Positions 43,168 to 47,923 of a stretch of DNA of 47,923 nt are shown here, one piece after another. This DNA is from Gammaproteobacteria bacterium UBA2168 (GTDB taxonomy: Bacteria; Pseudomonadota; Gammaproteobacteria; Pseudomonadales; Azotimanducaceae): positions 1-47,923 of the forward strand of contig DCWG01000004.1 of the NCBI GenBank assembly GCA_002327525.1. The letters are read 5' to 3'. Position numbers and translations under genes: made by a program. Positions within the stretch are counted from its first letter, which is position 1. The number at the start of each line of letters is the position of its first letter. The notes under the pieces were generated by a model. That model made no database searches. It saw only the letters and a list, made by a program, of their open reading frames with translations, and had not been told where the DNA came from.

Positions 43168-44225
43168 GATGGCAGCAGCCGCAGTCGCTGCAGTTGCCTG
43201 AAATAGCCAAGCAGCATGCTCTCGGTGTCGATGCACTCACCGAAACCGTGTTGGCGAATCTTGATGGTGCTGAGCAACGTGCTCTGCCCACCTCCCGCGC
43301 CGAGGACGGCATCTGCAAACTGCCACGAACTGCCGACGAGGTCCGCCATTCCCTCAATGCGAAGTCCGTGTGTGCGCGCCAGGTGCATCCAATCGCCTGC
43401 ATGTTCCGGCATGCTGAGCGCGAGCAGTTCGCGCCTGTCCTCTCCGGGCGGCATGGCGAAATGCTCTGCGATGGCGGGCCACAATGCCCGCCACTCCAGC
43501 ACGTCGCCATTAGTGACATTGTAGGTTTCTCCGGCGCATCTCGCGGTGTTGCCCGCCCATTCGATGGCTCGTGCCAACAGCCGGGCATCGGTGGCCTCCG
43601 TGACGAACTGGCCGCCTCCCGGAAAATGCAGCGGTTCGCCCCGTGCGCGCAGTACACACGCGTACACGCCGAGCGCCAGCGCCATGTTCATCGGGCTGGC
43701 GATAGCGATACCGAAAACGATCTGAGGACGCATAATGGAGAACGCGAATCCATCACGAGCCGCACGCTCGCGCACCAGGTCCTCCTGATTCCAGTAGAAG
43801 TTGCCACCGGCATGGCGCGGCGCACTCTCCTTACCAGGCAGACGCATGGGCCCCACATGTGCGCCGTAGGCCTTCGTCCCCTGCAACAGCGTGAAGTGCT
43901 CCGACGGGCTGACATGGTCCAGCACGTTGCGCAGCATGGCGGTGTTTTCCGCGATCTGCCGATCGTCCTGCCAGCCGGCTATCAGATCCGAACGTTCCTG
44001 CAACGCCGCGTAGACGATATGAGTAACGCCTGTAAACTCATCGACAGCGAAGGTACGTTCGCAGGCTGCGCGGTCCTGAAGATCGACGCTGGCGAACCGC
44101 GCGGCCGTTTCGAAATCTGGTGACCGGCGGCTGACAGCGAGCACCTCAGCCCCCTTTTCGACATAGCATTCGACGACCGCCCGCCCGACCAGTCCAAGCC
44201 CACCTAGCACAAGTACTTTAATCAT
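43164..44225 (-). CDS. PRISE-like NAD(P)-dependent epimerase/reductase
   Basis: This 353-residue extended-SDR protein has the nucleotide motif GGLGLVG at 8-14. The active-site segments are those of the PRISE group (progesterone 5-beta-reductase and iridoid synthase activities): GTKAYG at 116-121 (Lys118) and NFYWNQEDL at 142-150 (Tyr144), used instead of the normal YxxxK. Bacterial members are common in uncultured proteobacteria and probably reduce activated alkenes. The substrate is unknown. The ATG overlaps a TGA upstream, and the stop overlaps glk. Confidence 0.87.
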   Translation of the reverse strand: MIKVLVLGGLGLVGRAVVECYVEKGAEVLAVSRRSPDFETAARFASVDLQDRAACERTFAVDEFTGVTHIVYAALQERSDLIAGWQDDRQIAENTAMLRNVLDHVSPSEHFTLLQGTKAYGAHVGPMRLPGKESAPRHAGGNFYWNQEDLVRERAARDGFAFSIMRPQIVFGIAIASPMNMALALGVYACVLRARGEPLHFPGGGQFVTEATDARLLARAIEWAGNTARCAGETYNVTNGDVLEWRALWPAIAEHFAMPPGEDRRELLALSMPEHAGDWMHLARTHGLRIEGMADLVGSSWQFADAVLGAGGGQSTLLSTIKIRQHGFGECIDTESMLLGYFRQLQRLRLLPS

Positions 44226-44399
44226 CGGTTCTCAAGATACGGGGAGGCGACGTTGGCGATGATCGAACGAGGTACGTTTTCGCCGTCAAACACTACCCTG
44301 GTCACGACCCCGATCACGCCAGCCCTCTCGCTGAAGTGATGCCTTTCTAAGCCTCGCACGGCGCTGTCCAGCGGCTGTGAAAGGCATCCAGCGCTGAAT

Positions 44400-44779
44400 T
44401 CATCCGGCGTGGCCGGGAACGCTCTCATCTCCACCGGCCGGGCTGTCCGCGGCGAACCGCGCGTACGCCGCCGCCGTACCGGCCGCCATCTTGTCTGCGT
44501 CGAACGGAATCGACATCTCTGGCGTGAATTCGAGTACGCCCCCTCGGGGGTGTCCAAAAAGCGTACCAACATGCCGGGATCAAGGTTTTTCGTGAACACA
44601 TTGCCTTCATCCTTCGACATCGCCATCCCAGCCGCCAGTAACTTGTAGAACCACATCTTGGTTTCAGCCTCATCGTGGATCACCGTGTGCCCCTTGTACG
44701 TAACGGTCTTGCCACCACCCATGGGTGTGCCGGTGCTCGTGATCACGATCGACGATCGCCCGTCCCCACGGGGGCCCAT
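44400..44779 (-). pseudogene. Small protein of unknown function with a one-base frameshift in a C5 run
   Basis: ATG 44779 lies three bases after the methyltransferase stop, with GAGGTAG before it. The frame starts MGPRGDGRSSIVITSTGTP, then TVTYKGHTVIHDEAETKMWF and DPGMLVRFLDTPEG. At the cytosine run 44539-44543 (G5 on the coding strand) the frame turns into an Arg-rich nonsense sequence. One extra G would instead give GVLEFTPEMSIPFDADKMAA and a clean stop at TGA 44402-44400. So the natural product is probably ~126 residues. No family is recognised. Between its stop and the PRISE gene, 44226-44399 holds only short frames (a stretch ending IIANVASPYLENR overlaps the PRISE start), perhaps decayed sequence. 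Confidence 0.55.
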
Positions 44780-44782
44780 CGT

Positions 44783-45400
44783 CTACCTCAGGCGCTCGGC
44801 CACACCATGCATCATGAAGGCAGCGAACTTCGGCCCCGGCTGATACCCGCTCGAGAATTCCGGGAGCGCGAATCCGGCATCCTGCAACAGATCGTCCGGC
44901 CGCCGTGTAAGGTGACATCCACCCCCGATGATCTTCCACAAGGGTTCGATACGCCGTTGCCAGCGCTGCACGCCTGACTCGTCCGACAGCCCGTGTTCGA
45001 CAAAATACAGACGTCCCCCGGGTTTCAGCACTCTATGCATTTCCCGCACCGCGCGATATGGATTAGGGATGCTGCACAGCGTCCACGTGCACACGACGTC
45101 GTCGAAGCGGCTATCGTCCGCTGGAATCTCCTCACCCGACACCTGCAGGATTTCCACCGGTGCACCGATCGACGCTGCACGCTGCTCCGCTTTCTCGATC
45201 AGCTCCGCGGCCGGGTCGAGCCCGGTTATCGAAGATACCCGATCAGAATAGTGTTCGAGATTCAGGCCGCTGCCGATGCCAATCTCAAGCACATCGCCGG
45301 AGGCCTGAGGCACGTATTGGGAGCGCAACTCCCGCATCGGCGGCTGGCCGCACGCGGCGTCGATTATTTTCGGAAGTACGTATCTGGCGTATAGACCCAT
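44783..45400 (-). CDS. Class I SAM-dependent methyltransferase
   Basis: This 205-residue methyltransferase has motif I VLEIGIGSG at 37-45, then ITGLDPAAELIEKAEQRAAS, VVCTWTLCSIPNPYRAVREM and HRVLKPGGRLYFVEHG. The C-terminal FSSGYQPGPKFAAFMMHGVA is the style of the METTL7/thiol-methyltransferase-like group of bacterial enzymes. The N-terminus starts directly with helix MGLYARYVLPKIIDAACG. It is the first gene of the minus-strand operon leading to PRISE and glk. The substrate is not known. Confidence 0.87.
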   Translation of the reverse strand: MGLYARYVLPKIIDAACGQPPMRELRSQYVPQASGDVLEIGIGSGLNLEHYSDRVSSITGLDPAAELIEKAEQRAASIGAPVEILQVSGEEIPADDSRFDDVVCTWTLCSIPNPYRAVREMHRVLKPGGRLYFVEHGLSDESGVQRWQRRIEPLWKIIGGGCHLTRRPDDLLQDAGFALPEFSSGYQPGPKFAAFMMHGVAERLR

Positions 45401-45604
45401 TTCCGCTCTCTCACATCCAACCAGCAGCGGTGGCAGAGCGTACCCTATTCGCCCGTGTCTGCGCCAAAGACATCCTCATCGGCGCGCGCTGTTGAGTCGT
45501 GCGCTCACCGCTGGCACGAGCCAGGCACGCCAGAAAGTGAAACTGTCGCCTTCCCACCCCGGTGCCGTGACGGCCCTCTTTGGAAGGAGGCGTAGTCCGC
45601 ATGC

Positions 45605-45789
45605 AATATCCGGCAGTCTGCCCCCGAGGTTGAGAGGGCTGCAACACGGCAGTGGCGGACGCGAGAATCGCGTAAGGGCCCATTCTACGGGGTTTTTTGG
45701 ACTGCGTTGCGCTTCTTTGCAATATGCCGGATATTCGGGTGAAAGGCCCGTACGCCACGCCGAGCAATAGATAGTTAATCAGAGGTTCC
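45605..45789. mobile_element. Insertion-sequence remnant with one IS5-type terminal repeat
   Basis: The 490-bp gap 45401-45890 holds no clear gene. Its right part ends in the sequence GGAACCTCTGATTAAC, read on the minus strand from 45789. This is the kind of terminal repeat seen on IS5-group elements and shares CTCTGATTAA with the MITE-like element near 11.6 kb. Inside it, AATATCCGGCA (45605-45615) and TGCCGGATATT (45725-45735) are perfect inverted repeats, and the MITE has a related AATATCTGGATATTGC. No matching left end or transposase is visible. A 118-residue minus-strand frame (45767-45411) is present but Arg/Pro-rich and unrecognised. Confidence 0.4.
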
Positions 45790-45890
45790 TATCGTCAACT
45801 ACAACCCTGTCGCGATGACCAGTTGACCGGAACCCGGGCCGGGACTGTAATCGGAAACGAAACTACGAGCGGCACGGCCGCGGGAACAAC

Positions 45891-47923
45891 GTGAAAAAAC
45901 TGTTGATCGCAAATCGTGGCGAAATCGCCATCCGTATCGCGCGCGCGGCTGCCGAGGCAGGAGTGGAGACCCTCGCCGTCTTCTCTCCAGAGGATTTCCA
46001 ATCCGCTCACCTTCGCCACGCCGACGGCGCCCTGTTGCTCGAGGGCAAGGGTGCGCGCGCCTATCTAGACATCGAGCAACTGGTGCGCATCGCTACCGAA
46101 AACGGTTGCGACGCCGTACATCCCGGTTACGGGTTCCTGAGCGAGAACGCGGCCCTTGCTACTGCCATGCAGGCGGCAGGCATTACCTTTGTCGGCCCGA
46201 CTCCCCAAACGCTGACCCTGCTCGGTGACAAGGTGGCGGCACGACGCTTGGCAGCGAAAAACGGCGTCCCGCTGCTGGCGGGATCCGAGGGCGCGGTGAA
46301 TCTCGAACAGGCGCGCACTTTTTTCGAGTCCCTGGAAGGTGTCTCGATGGTCATCAAGGCGGTGGCCGGAGGCGGTGGACGCGGTATGCGCGTGGTCTCC
46401 AGCGCAAACGATGTGGATGAGGCCTACGCCCGCTGTACATCAGAGGCGGAACTGGCGTTTGGTGATGCGTCCGTCTACGTGGAGGAGTATCTGCGCGAGG
46501 CCCGACACATTGAAGTGCAGATCATCGGTGATGGCCAGGGCGCCGTGAGTCACCTGTGGGAACGGGAGTGTTCCCTTCAGCGCAGACATCAGAAGCTGGT
46601 CGAAATCGCACCCAGTCCCTCTCTCGGTGATGAGCTTCGAGCCGCGCTGACGGACGCCGCAGTCCGGCTCGCACGTGCCACCCATTACCGGGGCGTGGGC
46701 ACAGTGGAGTTCCTGGTCGACAAGACCTCCGACCGGTTCGTGTTCATCGAGGCGAACGCTCGACTGCAGGTCGAGCACACGGTGACCGAGCAGGTGACCG
46801 GCATCGACCTGGTGCTGGCACAACTAGCAATCGCTGAAGGCGAATCGCTTGAGGCCGCAGGACTGCTGCAGGAGAGTATTGCGCAACCGCGCGGCTTCGC
46901 CATCCAGACGCGTATCAACATGGAGACCATGCGCGCGGACGGCAGCACCCGCCCGGCGGGAGGCACCATCAGTCTCTTCGAACTTCCCACCGGACCCGGT
47001 CTGCGTGCCGACACCTATGGATATGCTGGATATACCACCTCGCCCGCCTTTGACTCACTGCTGGCCAAACTCATCGTGCATACGGCCAGCTCCGATTTCG
47101 AGGCAGCTGCTGCAAAGACTTATCGGGCACTTTGCAACACGCGCATCGAGGGTGTCGCCACCAACCTGGATTTCCTGAAAGCCCTGGTGGCCGATGAGGA
47201 CTTCGTGGCTAATCGCGTGCATACCGCATACGTCGACGATCAAGTCGCTCGTCTGGTGGAAGCCTCACGAGTCATCCCCGATACAGCCGAGGGCGAACGC
47301 ACAGGGCCGGCTTTGGCTGGTGCGCGCGTGGACGAAGTGGATCCGCTCGCTGTACTCGATCACGGCAAGTCGGGAGCCGCCATTGCCGGCAGCGCCCCAC
47401 AGGCGCTTGCCATGGTAGATGAAGCGCTGCCGGAAGGCATGGCCGCGGTCACTGCGCCCATGCAAGGCACCATAGTTCAATTCGACGTGGAACCCGGAGA
47501 CGACGTATGGCTTGGCAGACAGGTGCTGGTGATGGATGCCATGAAGATGGAACACGTCGTGCATGCCCGACTGAGTGGCGTTGTGGATCGTCTCGGTGTA
47601 GAGGTGGGGGACACCGTGTTCGAGGGACATCCGCTCATCTATCTGCGGGAAATGGACATCGCCCTGCCCGAAGAGGGCGATGCCGAGGCGTTCGATCTCG
47701 ACTACATCCGGCCGGACCTTCAGGAAGCCTACGACCGCAAGGCCGCGGGCCACGACGAGAATCGGCCGGAGGCGGTGGCCAAGCGGCGCAAGACGGGACA
47801 TCGAACCGCTCGCGAAAATGTAGCCGACCTCTGCGATGAGGGCACATTCGTCGAATACGGTTCTGTGGTGCTGGCCGCCCAACGCCGCCGGCGCAGCATT
47901 CCGGATCTCATCAAAAACACCAC
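45891..47923 (+). CDS. Single-chain biotin-dependent acyl-CoA carboxylase (partial, 3' cut by the window)
   Basis: From GTG 45891 the frame is open to the end (677 codons). The order is biotin carboxylase (KLLIANRGEIAIRIARAA at the start, HPGYGFLSEN from 77, ATP loop GGGG at 160-163, ECSLQRRHQK at about 226-235, EANARLQVEH from 287), then the biotin carrier domain with VMDAMKMEH (biotin Lys near 552). A carboxyltransferase N-terminus follows (RPEAVAKRRKTGHRTARENV, EYGSVVLAAQRRRR) and continues beyond the window. This all-in-one layout matches single-chain acyl-CoA carboxylases such as long-chain acyl-CoA carboxylase. Substrate (acetyl, propionyl or longer acyl-CoA) cannot be read from the fragment. 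Confidence 0.9.
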   Translation, partial: MKKLLIANRGEIAIRIARAAAEAGVETLAVFSPEDFQSAHLRHADGALLLEGKGARAYLDIEQLVRIATENGCDAVHPGYGFLSENAALATAMQAAGITFVGPTPQTLTLLGDKVAARRLAAKNGVPLLAGSEGAVNLEQARTFFESLEGVSMVIKAVAGGGGRGMRVVSSANDVDEAYARCTSEAELAFGDASVYVEEYLREARHIEVQIIGDGQGAVSHLWERECSLQRRHQKLVEIAPSPSLGDELRAALTDAAVRLARATHYRGVGTVEFLVDKTSDRFVFIEANARLQVEHTVTEQVTGIDLVLAQLAIAEGESLEAAGLLQESIAQPRGFAIQTRINMETMRADGSTRPAGGTISLFELPTGPGLRADTYGYAGYTTSPAFDSLLAKLIVHTASSDFEAAAAKTYRALCNTRIEGVATNLDFLKALVADEDFVANRVHTAYVDDQVARLVEASRVIPDTAEGERTGPALAGARVDEVDPLAVLDHGKSGAAIAGSAPQALAMVDEALPEGMAAVTAPMQGTIVQFDVEPGDDVWLGRQVLVMDAMKMEHVVHARLSGVVDRLGVEVGDTVFEGHPLIYLREMDIALPEEGDAEAFDLDYIRPDLQEAYDRKAAGHDENRPEAVAKRRKTGHRTARENVADLCDEGTFVEYGSVVLAAQRRRRSIPDLIKNT

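Noticed and set aside
45411..45767. 118-residue minus-strand frame in the insertion-sequence remnant
   Set aside because: It is Arg/Pro/Thr-rich, has no domain I recognise, and lies inside probable mobile-element DNA. I kept it only as part of the remnant description.
1..47923. CRISPR arrays, tRNA or rRNA genes, prophage or plasmid replication genes
   Set aside because: I saw no regularly spaced repeats, cloverleaf-like intergenic stretches, ribosomal RNA sequence, integrase or phage structural genes in the window.

Overview
The window is a stretch of GC-rich bacterial chromosome carrying about 40 tightly packed genes, with no rRNA, tRNA, CRISPR or phage genes that I could find. The gene set suggests an uncultured, probably marine or soil gammaproteobacterium. 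It has a glutaminyl-tRNA synthetase, MlaA/MlaC-type outer-membrane lipid proteins, a TRAP transporter, many acyl-CoA enzymes, and tail-to-head ATGA/GTGA overlaps. The taxonomic placement is inference from gene content only.

Layout. 1-2.6 kb: the start of a secreted protein, a HupE/UreJ-type membrane protein and a frameshifted parvulin-type isomerase. 2.6-5.2 kb: a CinA-like MoCF-domain protein, a TraB/GumN protein and an atypical SDR. 5.3-6.3 kb: two broken genes tail to tail (a YheT-like hydrolase and a DUF6614-like gene), both interrupted by in-frame TAA codons. 6.4-9.9 kb: a minus-strand run of glnS, HMG-CoA lyase and a PLP-dependent dehydratase. 10-13.4 kb: a transglutaminase-like protein, a 184-bp MITE-like element inserted exactly at the stop codon of a tesB gene, and an exported isoaspartyl methyltransferase. 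13.5-19.8 kb: a CurA-type reductase, a lipoprotein-like methyltransferase, a heterodimeric ABC exporter and a GFA-type protein. 19.8-25.9 kb: a secreted protein of unknown function, an FprA-like ferredoxin-NADP reductase, a damaged GIN-domain gene, a pair of acyl-CoA dehydrogenases and a small unknown protein. 26-36 kb: yjbQ and then the most notable unit of the window. 36-42.3 kb: a nonsense-interrupted redoxin, a CHAD-like protein, an enoyl-CoA hydratase-like protein, an LLM oxidoreductase, a serine hydrolase and a cyclopropane-fatty-acid synthase. 42.2-45.4 kb: a minus-strand operon of a methyltransferase, a frameshifted small gene, a PRISE-like reductase and glucokinase. 45.4-45.9 kb: an insertion-sequence remnant. 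45.9 kb to the end: a single-chain biotin-dependent acyl-CoA carboxylase, cut by the window edge.

The main candidate system is an eight-gene minus-strand operon (35993 down to 26723) in which every junction overlaps, abuts or is within 10 bp. It reads TatT lipoprotein, TatP solute-binding protein, TatQ and TatM (a TPR-associated TRAP transporter), then MlaC-like, MlaA-like, an HpnN-like RND transporter and an LTA-synthase-like phosphoglycerol transferase/sulfatase. Fusing a TatT-type TRAP transporter to outer-membrane lipid-trafficking genes suggests that the TRAP module moves a hydrophobic molecule and that the RND pump replaces the usual MlaFEDB ABC transporter.

A second theme is gene damage in an otherwise healthy chromosome. 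Three genes are interrupted only by in-frame stops (four TAA and one TAG, with no indels). Two others need a single-base correction in a short repeat or homopolymer, and one lacks a usable start. TAA is hardly used as a genuine terminator here, so the excess of TAA among the interruptions is worth checking against reads.
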